Positions 22,831 through 33,745 of a DNA stretch of 64,000 bases are shown here, piece by piece. This DNA is from Capsicum annuum. Taxonomy: Eukaryota; Streptophyta; Magnoliopsida; Solanales; Solanaceae. The stretch's first letter is position 1. The number at the start of each line of letters is the position of its first letter. A program made the position numbers and the translations under genes. The stretch is taken from contig NC_061111.1 of NCBI RefSeq assembly GCF_002878395.1, positions 28,076,995 to 28,140,994 of the forward strand, in the 5' to 3' direction. Under the pieces are notes generated by a model. It had not been told where the DNA came from, did no database searches, and saw only the letters and a list, made by a program, of their open reading frames with translations.

Positions 22831-24849
22831 TGTAATACCCCGTAAAGGTCTTAACTCAATTCAGCTCTCAGTTGCATGTTTAAAGGGTCCAAGACTTGAA
22901 CATTTCACTAAGTGTTGAGGACTTAGTTACTTTCTAGACCCCTAGACTTTACGGATTTTTAAATTGACCTTCCCGATCCCAAAATATTGGTTTTTAAGTT
23001 GATTCATGTTTAGGGATGTCAAAAGTACATTTCGGATGAGTTTCAGAATTTTCAAACGAGCGTAGGGGCACGTTTGGAGAAGCAAACCAGTGAGGCCACT
23101 GGAATAAGCTTGTGTCGCCTGGGCAAATCCGCTGGGATAAGGCCCGCGTCGCCTGGGCTAGTCTACCGGGATAAACCCCGCGTCGCCTGGCACCTATATG
23201 TTCAACTTTTGATTTAAACGCCCAAGGGGTACTTGGGTCATTTTCCATCATCCAACTCATCCATAAACACGAATTGGGGCTCCTAAGGAGCATTATTGGT
23301 CCTTTTTCTCACAAATGCTCTCAAGAAAAGCCCTCTCTTTCCCCAAGAACAAACCCTAACCCTTCCACAAGAAATCAAGGAATTCAAGCTTCAAGTTCAA
23401 GAAGCCCTCAAGAAATCTTCAAGAAATCATCTATTAAGGTATGTGGGAGTTCATCCATGGGTCCCCTTTCATCCATGGAGCCCAAGAACCCTTTTTGGTT
23501 TTAAATTATTAGTTTTACATGTTTAAGTTGAACTATCTCCATGAATCTCTTGTTATTTTGATTTCAAGGTATGATTATAAGTGCTTTCAAGTGGAATAAG
23601 TCATATCATGTTTTAAATATTGTAATTTTCATGTCATATTCAGTTGATTCCGGATAAATCCCCAAGTTATGATTTTAGCCATGACATCCTATTGTTTCCT
23701 TATGTTTAAGATATTCTCATGTATAAATTTATGATTCACATGTTTGATGAAATGCCCATATTTAAGTCTTTAAACCATAATCAGTTAATACAATATTTCA
23801 AGTTTGATATCATATTTTATACTCATTTAGTGCTGGTGGGTTATGAACACCCGATACCTATATGATTCACATAAATTCAGCTTTTTAAGTACTTAGATAG
23901 TTAATCCATGAATCTTATCAATATACTCAGATATTCATATTCATGTTGAGCATTATTAGTTTATATGTTAATAATTACCCTAGAATCAGTTGCACTGTTA
24001 TTTTTAGATACCATGGCCTGAGCTTATCAGTTATCAGTTATCAGTACATGCACCAGTTAGCATTTTAGTGTCTTCTAGTTAGGAGTAGGATTTAGGACCG
24101 AGTGAACCCAGGGATAGGGGCTCACCTTTCAGTAGAGGGTGTGACCCTTAGTAGCAATCGCTGCGTTTCAGAACTACGTAGCCAGCATAGGTTAGAGATA
24201 TCAACATGCCAGTTGAGGGTTGATAAGGTGTTTACCTGCCAATTGAGGGTGACAGATATCTTATTAGAGAACTTTCCATTTGAGGGTGAATCCTTAGTAC
24301 TTCAGGACATCAGTTTAGTGGAACCACACAGCTAGTGTTAGTACCCGTGGCACGGTACTGACCCCTTCGAATTGGGGTTACAGGTTGAACCACGATTAGC
24401 TCAGATTGGGGCATATCGGTTGCATGATACCTCCCACAGTTTCAATCAGTATTTAGTGTATTTTTAGTTCAGGTTTGTTTGACTAAGTGTACAAACTTTT
24501 AGATATTCAGTTATAGAGATTTTAGTTTTTCAGAATTATAAATTTTCTCAGTGACATAACATATATACACTTAGTCTTGCATTCTCAGATATTACAGTTT
24601 TCATGCATTCAGTTATATCATGTTGTTCAGTTAGTCCTCATCTCATATGCACAGTATCCCATAGTTTCAGTCTAGTTATTTAGACTAAGTACAATTCAAT
24701 TTTACATGACCAGTATTCAATTATTAGTTAATCAGTATACAATTATTAGTTACTCAGTATATAGATACTATCTAACTAGTATACAAATTCCAGTTATCCA
24801 GTATTTAAATATTAGTTATTCAGTATTCAGCTATCAGTCATTCAGTTAA
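22831..24849 (+). repeat. Element B 5' LTR, first part
   Basis: Starts TGTAATACCCC. At 23100-23195 it has a GC-rich minisatellite of about 43 bp built on GTCGCCTGGGC and GGGATAA. At 24100-24300 it has four imperfect copies of a CCAGTTGAGGGT box. Its 3' edge (24660-24849) is full of CAGTATTCAG/CAGTTAT words. It is broken at 24849 by insertion of element A. Confidence 0.82.
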
Positions 24850-27234
24850 TATAACACCCCGCATTTTGGGCTAGAACAAAAATCATCGTTTCTATGGGTA
24901 GATGATCCAAAATTCATAAATCCTATGAAAATTTGGCATGTTAATCAATTATGTAGTATGGGATCATATTTGAGCATAAATGAGATCATACAGGTCCCCA
25001 AACTCAAGGACGAGTTGAAAGCTTTCCTATCGTTGGAGTTTGAGTAAGCGTCGAAACTTGGGTCAAATTCAATCGACCATAACTCTTTGTTTATGAAGAA
25101 CAGGGTGGTCTACTATATATCAAATTAAAACTATTCTAATTAGCTTTCCAACGATACCAATTTCACCAAATTTGAGATCAAAGCAAAAAGTTATACCCAT
25201 TTTACTTTAGCATGTCTGTTTGTCGACAAGTGATGACCTGAGCTGATAAGTTATCACATATGTGATGACCTATCAGCCATGTCATCATCCCAAGGAAGTA
25301 ACTCACAAAAATCAGCCTCTGAGTGATGACCTGGTGTGATAATCTATCACATATGTGACGACCTATCAGCCAAGGTCATCACCTTTAAAATTCAGCATTT
25401 CCTAAATGGTTTTAGAGGGATATTTTGGTATTTTCCCTTTACCCCATAACTTCATAAACACTGAATTCAACCCCCACTTCATGAAAAATACACTCCTTTC
25501 TCTTAAATCCTTAGAAGAACCAAACCCTAGGGCCTCAACCTAAGATTCAAGATCCCTCAAAATTTCACCATTAAATTTCAAAATTGATTCAAGAATTAGA
25601 ATCCCCAAACTAAAATCTTCAAGAATCATCCATCAAAAGCACAATAGAGTCCCAAAAGCAAGTGTTCATCCAAAGTTCATAATCTAATATACGTGGGGTT
25701 TATCCTAAAAACTACATGGGCTTGTAAACACTAGAACATGATTTAAAGATTGTCAAGCATGAATTTAGAAAAGGGATTTTGAAATACATGATTTTATTAA
25801 ACATTATGAATGTTTAATTGTACTGTTGATTTGGTCTTTAGGCCTTCTTCCCCCTTTAAATTAATTTACATGTATATGTATATGTATGAAGATTTAGATT
25901 GAAGATTGTTTGAGAGCACAACTTATGAAATCCCTCTCTTGTGATAACTTTAAGTTTATGATATTAATGTGAAGGATTTAAAATGCATGATTTATGGCTT
26001 GAAAATAGTTTACTCAAATACCATAGTATTTTGAGCATGATTTTGAGATTTTGAGAGGGAGTTTCTTGAAATAAATGTGCTTTGTTAATGAGAGAAAGAT
26101 TTGCATAAGATTAAGAATTTTTGACATGACTACCTTGTATCATTGAAATATTGTCAAAGAGAGTTGCATATATGTGTTTACATGAGTATTTAAAGAAAGG
26201 GTCCTTTGAACTGATTTATCGATATGGTGGTCCTAAACTTTATATTTTAAAAACAAAGATTATAATAAACTAATAATGGCTCAGAGATGTGACTTGCAAG
26301 TCAATGGTATGACGATACCATACGTATGTATGCCATAACAAGTATGTTTTCAGAGTATGTTTTCAGAGAATGCACGTTTTAATAGTTAAAAATGGGAATA
26401 AAGAGAGTTAGGTGGTTACCCGAAGAAGGCTTGAGTTCAAGTAACTTTTAGCCTAAAACTGTATTTGTTGATATGGATAGATTATTATTATACACTGGTG
26501 ATGACCGTATGGCATAGTAGATTCAGAGACTCTGACCCTAGAGGCATACTTGGGTTGGGGGCTTGGCTGCCGAGTTAATGGTAAATTCTATATTTCCCAT
26601 GGAATTTCAGAGTTGTAAGGTATAACACCTAGCACAGAAGTAAAACAAAGAGTATCACAGAGTTGATATGATTTTACAGAGTCTTTCAAAATGTCCATGT
26701 GATTTCTTACTATATGATATGTTTATGAACTATTTTAAATTGCTCTCATATATGTTGAATATAAATTATTATTTTAGATTTTACTCTGCATACCGGTACA
26801 TCTGTATTAACCCCCTACCTCCCAAGTTTGGAGGCTCAATCTAGGGGTCCAGCTAAGCAGTAGAGTATTTTAGAGAGATATGATCTGTGCAGTGCTGAGC
26901 CTTCTTTGTTTTAAAAGGCCTGTTTATTTCAGATTATGTTATTCCATTTGTTTTGGTCTATTGGGGGCCTTGTCCCAGTTTTCAGACAGTTGTCACTTGA
27001 TTATATAGTAGAGATTTTACAGACTGTTCTAGATGTTGTTTAGTTGATTTCGGATTTTATTCCTTATTGTTAAACTGAACCAAGAGTTTTGACCATGTTT
27101 CCGTATTAAATTATATTTTTGTATTTTCTTTTATTATATGAATGTTGTGCATGATTACCAGATAGAGTAAGACGTCTGGGCCTTCATCGTTTGGGATGTC
27201 CATCATAGCCAGGGCCCCAGTTCAGGTCATGACA
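24850..27234 (+). repeat. Element A 5' LTR
   Basis: Starts TATAACACCCCGCATTT (the canonical TG has become TA) and ends GGTCATGACA. It aligns throughout with 30487-32859. A 93-bp tandem duplication at 25230-25371 contains the palindrome ATCACATATGTGAT in the first unit and TATCACATATGTGA in the second, each close to TGATGACC/TGACGACC. Confidence 0.92.
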
Positions 27235-27238
27235 AACT

Positions 27239-27250
27239 TGGTATTAAAGC
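27239..27250 (+). other. Element A primer-binding site
   Basis: TGGTATTAAAGC starts 4 bp after the LTR end and differs from the initiator tRNA-Met complement TGGTATCAGAGC at two bases. Confidence 0.78.
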
Positions 27251-30200
27251 ACGATTCATGGTTCCAGAGTGTCTACGAAATCGCATCGGGGAGAGTTTTA
27301 TTTATGGGTGTGTAGCGCACCACACTTATAAGCAGGAGGCTACAAGGAGTTTAGGAATGTCTCTCTATCTTCATGTTCTAATTTGTGCTATGGAGTTTCC
27401 TCTTTCATACTCTAATTAATGCTATGGTGTCGCCCATATGAAAGTAAAGTTATCCCAATTCTTTTCTTACTTTGATGTGCTCAGATATATATCATTATTG
27501 GGGTAATTCAAGTGTAGAAGTTCAGAGTCTAAATGGTATGGTCCTTTCTGATTGAGTCATATAAGATTTTAAAAATTATGCAAGGGCTTGAGAAAAGTCC
27601 ATTACTGCTTCAGAGTATACTGATTCTAGTGTAAGCTTTGATTCTGATAAGATCGTGCCTCTCAGTCTGCAGTATTAAGTGTATTCTACCCTTTTCAAAA
27701 AAAAATTATGTTGCAGATGTCATGCCTAGAAAGGTGAATGATGTGTACCAGAATGTTGGAACTGTATTTCCACCTGAATAGTAGTATGAGTTAAAGTGTT
27801 GTTGTCATGACCTATTGGTAGTGATATTGGACCAAGAAGTTGGTGATGTGAAGTCACAAAGTTAGAAGTCAGAGTGAGGGTGACTTTTGTGTAAACAAAT
27901 ATTTTAGTTAGATAATCGATGTTTGGGGATAATTTACCCCTTTATAGTGATCGACTAGTGTGGTAGTTAGTAGCATGTATGGATTGTATGGTAGTCTGTA
28001 GGGGAAGTATTTGACTTAGATTTTTATTTATATAGTGTAAGATGTGTATTCTTAGATTATTGAATATTATGTGTCAAGTTTCAATCTCTTGTAATCTTAT
28101 TATCATTGTGTTGTTGAAACTAAAAGTCTAGTGAAGCTGTGTGGGGCTCTTTCGATTCACTAGCATAGTAGCCTTATCATTCATCTCATATCCTTGTTCA
28201 AAACACAAAATCAAAGTCTAGTAAAGCTATGTGAGGCCTATTTCGATTCACTAGCAACTTGTTGTTCTTGTGTTGGTTGGAACTGGGGGTTTAAAGGCGT
28301 AATAGTAAGAAAAGTGGTATGGAGGATTATGGAATATATGTATAGCCAAATTTTTTTGCATGAGATTGAGTTGGTAATGAAGTGATACGCCCTTGTGTGT
28401 TAGTTTAGTAAAATATAGGGAAGGAGTTATTAGTTAAGGTGAATTATTGTTGCTTGAAGTATGAAAATGGCTAGATTAGCCAGTAAATTATTATTATAGA
28501 CTCATGGTTGTTTATGGAATTTGAAGGTAGACTAAATGTACACTTGGGTAAGTAAATGTGATGTTAGAAAGCCGTATAGTAGATAAGATTGTATGGGGTT
28601 ATGATATAAGATTAAGGTTGACCATGTCTATTATGTGACTTTACCCCTTGACCTTCTTTTCGTTGGTAGTTGTAAACTAGTACTATTTGTAAAAAGGTAT
28701 GTAGTAGATTTTTGAAGTATAGTAGTAATGTCATAAAGATGTTTTAGTTGTAGGTAGTAGCTAGATAAAATAAGGTATTTAGGTAGGATGTCCCAATTTC
28801 GTAGACTAGTATATTATGTTGCATTTTTCATTGATGGTAGAACTCCAAATTGAGGTCATGCAGCTCATGACTTATGTACTCATGCTTTATAGTGTGCTCA
28901 ATTCCTATAACTCATGCTATACTCCTAATGATTGGCAAAAATTCAGCTTATAGAAATGTATGCCCTCAATTCAGATTTACTTTGATAAACCCCTGATGTT
29001 GATTTGTTATTCCTCAGGCCTCAGTTAAGTGTCAAGTCTCATATAATATCCTTCCATACTTCAAGGTTTTATGTTCTAAACTTTTGGTGACTCCTTATGT
29101 ATTGATAGTGGTGATGAGTGAATATTTCTTGTTGATGGAAGATCATTGTATACTTGTTTTAGATAAGTCCATAAGTGTGAAGTGAAATTTGGGGCCAAGT
29201 TTTTTGATACATGTGATGGTTAATAGAAAATTTATGTGTGTATATTCTTGGGGTAGCGCGTGAGAGTTGTATTATGGTGCTTTAGATAATATATGAAGTA
29301 CGTCTTGATTAATGTTGCCTTGAAGTTCATATGTGGTTATAACTATAAGCTTGAATGACATGTTGGGATGTAAGTGGAGGAACGCAATATGCGCTAGTGA
29401 ATCCATAGTAAGAGTTTAGAGTTAGTCATTGAAGTGGTAGGGCACATTATGCTTAGGAAGTGATAAAAAAAATATAGAAGGTTGAATCATATGGTTTAGA
29501 ATAATATCGTGGTGTAGCGTGTTGTATTTTGTGATTTAGAGTTAGGCTTGATAACGGTGAAAGGATTTCAGCTACTTTAGCTATTAGTAGAAAGATTTAT
29601 CGATGCCCATATGAGAATTTTAAGCTGAATTGAATGAGTATGGTACTTAAGGGGGATAGTATGGTTAAGGGATTATTCGAGGAGTGTGCTAAGCTTGAAA
29701 TTAAGAAGTGGCATTGCCTAAGGCCTGGTAATTCTATCCTAGTTTATGAGTTATATGTCTATATTCCATGCTATGGAGTAGTGTTATTTTTGTGATTCCT
29801 TAGTTGGATGTCTTGTGTAACTCATGACCAAGATTCTTTGCTCCCTAATACTACTAGGACTTTTTTAGAAAGAGTGTTGAAGAGATACTTCGGTTAAGTA
29901 TGAGGGTCCAACAAAATTCAGTCTGTATAGCTAGTAATTCAGTTTAACAGTCAGATAGACAAGTTGCTGTGGTTTTCCACCTTTTCACGAAGTCCTACTA
30001 TCTGAAGTTTTATGCATATGACTATCCCAAGAGATAATCTATTCTATCCTTGTAAGTTGAGATTTCAGTTCAGTCAAAGAATCATGTTTCAGATTCAGCT
30101 ACTTAGTCATGACTCAGTTCATAAGAGTTCAGAGCATAATTTCAAATACTTCCAAGTATTTTAGCTCAGGCAGTACAGTACCCTGATACGATCTAAGTCA

Positions 30201-30473
30201 TGTTTCCTCATGGTTCGTACTTGTATAAGTTATCACTTCTAAATTCAATATATATGATTGGATCATGAACACTTCAAGGAAATCCTAAACTCTTAGGATG
30301 AATCAGCTCCTTAAAGCAAGTAAAGTCAAGTAAACTCGGAATTCAGTTTCATGATAATAGTTTAAATATTTAAGCTCGGCTATATTCTTTCTTAGAATAC
30401 ATATCATGTCCACATTATTCCATACCTTTAAGACTTCAACATTCTTACCCATCATTGGGGGACGAATGATCCC

Positions 30474-30486
30474 AAAGGGGAGATAA
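30474..30486 (+). other. Element A polypurine tract
   Basis: AAAGGGGAGATAA lies directly before the TGTAATACC start of the 3' LTR. Confidence 0.8.
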
Positions 30487-32859
30487 TGTAATACCCCGCA
30501 TTTCGGGCTAGAACAAAAAATCATCATTTCTATGCATAGATGATCCAAAAGCCATAAATCCTATGAAAATTTGTTATGTTAATAAATTATGTAGTGTGGT
30601 AACCTATTTGAGCATAAATGAGATCATACAGGTCCCCGAACTCAAGGACGAGTTGAAAGCTTTCCTATTGTTTAAGTTTGAGTGAGTGTTGAAACTTAGG
30701 TCAGATTCAATCGGTCATAACTCCTTTTATATGAAGAACTGGGTGGCCTACTGTATATCAGATGAAATCTTTTCGAATTATCTTTCCAACGATACCAATT
30801 TCGCCCAAATCCTAGATTGAAGCAAAAAGTTATACCCATTTTACTTCAGCATGTTTATCTGTCGACAAGTGACAACCTGAGCTGATAAGTTATCACATAT
30901 GTGACGACCTATCAGCCATGTCTCATCCCAAGGCAGTAACTTACAAAAATAAGCCTCTGAGTGACGACTTGGTGTGATAAGTTATCACATATGTGACGAC
31001 CTATCTGCCAAGGTCGTCACCTTTAAAATCAGCATTTCCTAAACGATTTTGGAGAGGTATTTTGGTATTTTTCCTTCACCCCATAATTCCATAAACACTG
31101 AATTCAACCTCCACTTTACCAAAAATACACTCCTTTCTCTCAAATCTTCTCAAGAACCAAACCCTAGTTCCTCAACCTAAGATTCAAGATCCCTCAAAAT
31201 TTCACCATTAAATTTCAAAATTGATTCAAGAATTAGAATCCCCAAACTAAAATCTTCAAGAATCATCCATCAAAAGCACAAATAGAGTCCCAAAAGCAAG
31301 TGTTCATCCAAAGTTCATAATCTAATGTACGTGGGGTTTATCCTAAAAACTACATGGGCTTGTAAACACTAGAACATGATTTAAAGATTGTCAAGCATGA
31401 ATTTAGAAAAGGGGTTTTGAAATACATGATTTTATTAAACATTATGAATGTTTAATTGTACTGTTGATTTGGTCTTTAGGCCTTTTCCCCCTTTAAACTG
31501 ATTTACATGTATATGTATATGTATGGAGATTTAGATCGAAGATTGTTTGAGAGCACAACTTATGAAATCCCTCTCTTGTGATAACTTTAAGATTATGATA
31601 TTAATGTGAAGGATTTGAAATGCATGATTTATGGCTTGAAAATAGTTTACTCAAATACCATAGTATTTTGAGCATGATTTTGAGATTTTGAGAGGGCGTT
31701 TCTTGACATAAATGTGTTTTGTTAAAGAGAGAAAGATTTGCATAAAATTAAAAATTTTTGACATGACCACCTTGTATTATTGAAATATTGTCAAAGAGAG
31801 TTGCATATATGTGTTTACATGAGTATTTAAAGAAAGGGTTCTTCAAACTTCATTTATCGATATAGTGGTCCCAAACTTTATGTTTTGAAAACAAAGATTA
31901 TAATAACCTAACAATGGCTCAGAGATGTGACTTGCAAGTCAATGGTATGGCGATACCATAAGTGTGTATGCCATAACAGAGTATGTTTTCAGAGAATGCA
32001 TGTTTTAAAGAGTTAAAAATGGGCATAAAGAGGGTTAGGTGGTTACCCGAAGAATGCTTGAGTTCAAGTAACTCTTAGCCTAAAATCGTATTTATCGATA
32101 TGGGTAGATTATTATTGTACGCTGGCGACGGCCGTGTGGCATAGTAGATTCAGAGACTCTTACCCTTGCGGCACACTTGGGTTGGGGGCTTGGCTATCGA
32201 GTTAATAGCAGATTCCATATAGCCCGTGAAATTTCAGAGTTGTAGGGTATACCACCTAGCACAGAAGTTAAATAAAGAGTGTCACAAAGTTCATATGATT
32301 TTACAGAGTCTTTCAAAATGCCCATGTGATTTCTTACTATTCGATATGTTTATGAACTATTTGAAATTGCTCTCAAATATGTTGAATATAAATTATTATT
32401 TTTGGATTTTCTCTGCGTACCAGTAAATCTGTATTAACCCCCTACTCCCAGGTTTGGTGGCTCAATCTAGGGGTCCAGCTTAGCAGTAAAGTATTTCAGA
32501 GAGAAGTGATTTATGCAGTGGTGATTCTTCTTTGTTCCAGAAGGCCTATTTATTTCAGATTATATTATTCCATTTTTTTGTTCTACTGGTGGCCTTGTCC
32601 CAGTTTTTAGACAGTTGTCACTTGATTATGTAGTAGAGATTTCACAGACTGTTCCAGCTATTGCTTAGTTGATTTAGGATTTCATTCCTTATTGTTAAAC
32701 TGAACCAAGAGTTTTGACCATGTTTCCATATTAAATTATATTTTTGTATTTTCTTTTATTATATGAATGTTGTGCTTGATTACCAGATAGAGTAGGACGT
32801 TCGGGCCTTAATGGTTCAGAATGTCCGTCATGGCCAGGGCCTCGGTTCGGGTCATGACA
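30487..32859 (+). repeat. Element A 3' LTR
   Basis: Starts TGTAATACCCCGC and ends GGTCATGACA, followed by the target duplication GTTAA. It contains the same duplicated palindrome block as the 5' LTR, at 30869-30917 and 30961-31009. A short frame at 32226-32426 is not gene-like. Confidence 0.92.
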
Positions 32860-32864
32860 GTTAA

Positions 32865-33727
32865 TAAGATCGGCTTATTATACATTATGTTTGGTTTTTT
32901 ATGTTTATGCATTCATGATCAGTATATTCGTATATTAAAATCCTCGGGTTATATTAATTTCTATCACGTAGTTTTAGATCCAGTATGTATATAGTATCCA
33001 TGTTTTACTGTTTTCCAGCTTCAGTTCTACTATATTACAAAAGTATAGTTTTTAAGAAACTAAGTGTAGTGATTCACCATCTTATCAGATTTTGTTGGTT
33101 AATCATGTTTTAAGATATATCAGCTTTTAGCTTATTTCAGTCTCTTTGTGAGTCTACTTACACTTAGCATGCATGTCTAAGATTACACATGAAATCAGTT
33201 TTACTTATTATATTCACCCCCACTTACTCAGTACATTCCAGAAGTAATGATCCATATATATGTCTGTGTGGCTACATTGTTTCATAATGTAGGTACCAGT
33301 TATAGACCACACATCATGATTAGACGGTTCCAGTTTCCATCCAGTAAGTAATGAGTTCTCCTATTTCGAGGACTCTAGTCAGATGTTTACTATGTACTTT
33401 AATTTTATCATTATTCATATGTATTGATTAGTGGTAGCTGGAGATATGTCTTAGCTATCTATTGTTAGTATAGTAGAGGCTTCATAGATGTCAGTCAGAG
33501 CCAGTCATGTAATTTCAATTTCTCTCTTCAGATTTATCAGATTGTAAACTTTATCTGTTACATACTTATTCAAATTTCATTATGATTATGTTCCTGCACA
33601 GCAGAACTAGCAATTTAATACATATTAAATCAGTTACTCAAGAAATATGCCAGTTCATGGGTTAGCTTGGGATTACTTGTGGTTTCAACCACCATGTTAT
33701 GACTAGGGGGTAGCCTTAGGTTGTGAA
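32865..33727 (+). repeat. Element B 5' LTR, second part
   Basis: Continues the LTR broken at 24849. It shares with the later LTR copies the TACTTACACTTAGCATGC block, a GAGTTCTCCTATTTCGAGGA block and CATGGGTTAGCTTG before the end. It ends at about 33727. Confidence 0.72.
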
Positions 33728-33731
33728 AAAA

Positions 33732-33745
33732 TTGGTATCAAAGCC
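33732..33745 (+). other. Element B primer-binding site
   Basis: TTGGTATCAAAGCC follows the LTR by about 4 bp and matches the initiator tRNA-Met type with one difference. Confidence 0.75.

Larger units (their letters stand above)
27235..30486 (+). other. Element A interior, non-coding
   Basis: No open frame of note and no retroviral motif. A short ATG frame at 27719 (MPRKVNDVYQNVG...) ends within about 20 codons and may be a gag-start relic. The leader shares GGGTGTGTAGCGC-CCACACTT with the leader of the tandem modules at 38985 and later. Segments at 28860-29060 and 29570-30100 are recognisably similar to 34890-35100 and 35690-36100 in element B, so the two families share a non-coding interior. 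Confidence 0.65.
24850..32859 (+). mobile_element. LTR retrotransposon 'A' (LARD-like, non-coding), structurally complete, TSD GTTAA
   Basis: Two LTRs of 2385 and 2373 bp bound a 3252-bp interior. A tRNA-Met-type primer-binding site follows the first LTR and a polypurine tract precedes the second. The 5-bp duplication GTTAA is at 24845-24849 and 32860-32864. The interior has no gag, protease, RT or integrase motif in any frame, so the element fits the description of a large retrotransposon derivative that depends on a coding relative. It sits inside the 5' LTR of element B. The LTRs differ by scattered substitutions, judged by eye to be on the order of one in ten to fifteen bases. Confidence 0.9.

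Noticed and set aside
23274..23526. Two overlapping frames in the element B LTR, with a related one at 36999-37223
   Set aside because: They are conserved only because the LTRs are related. The reading frame is not kept between the copies and no domain is visible.
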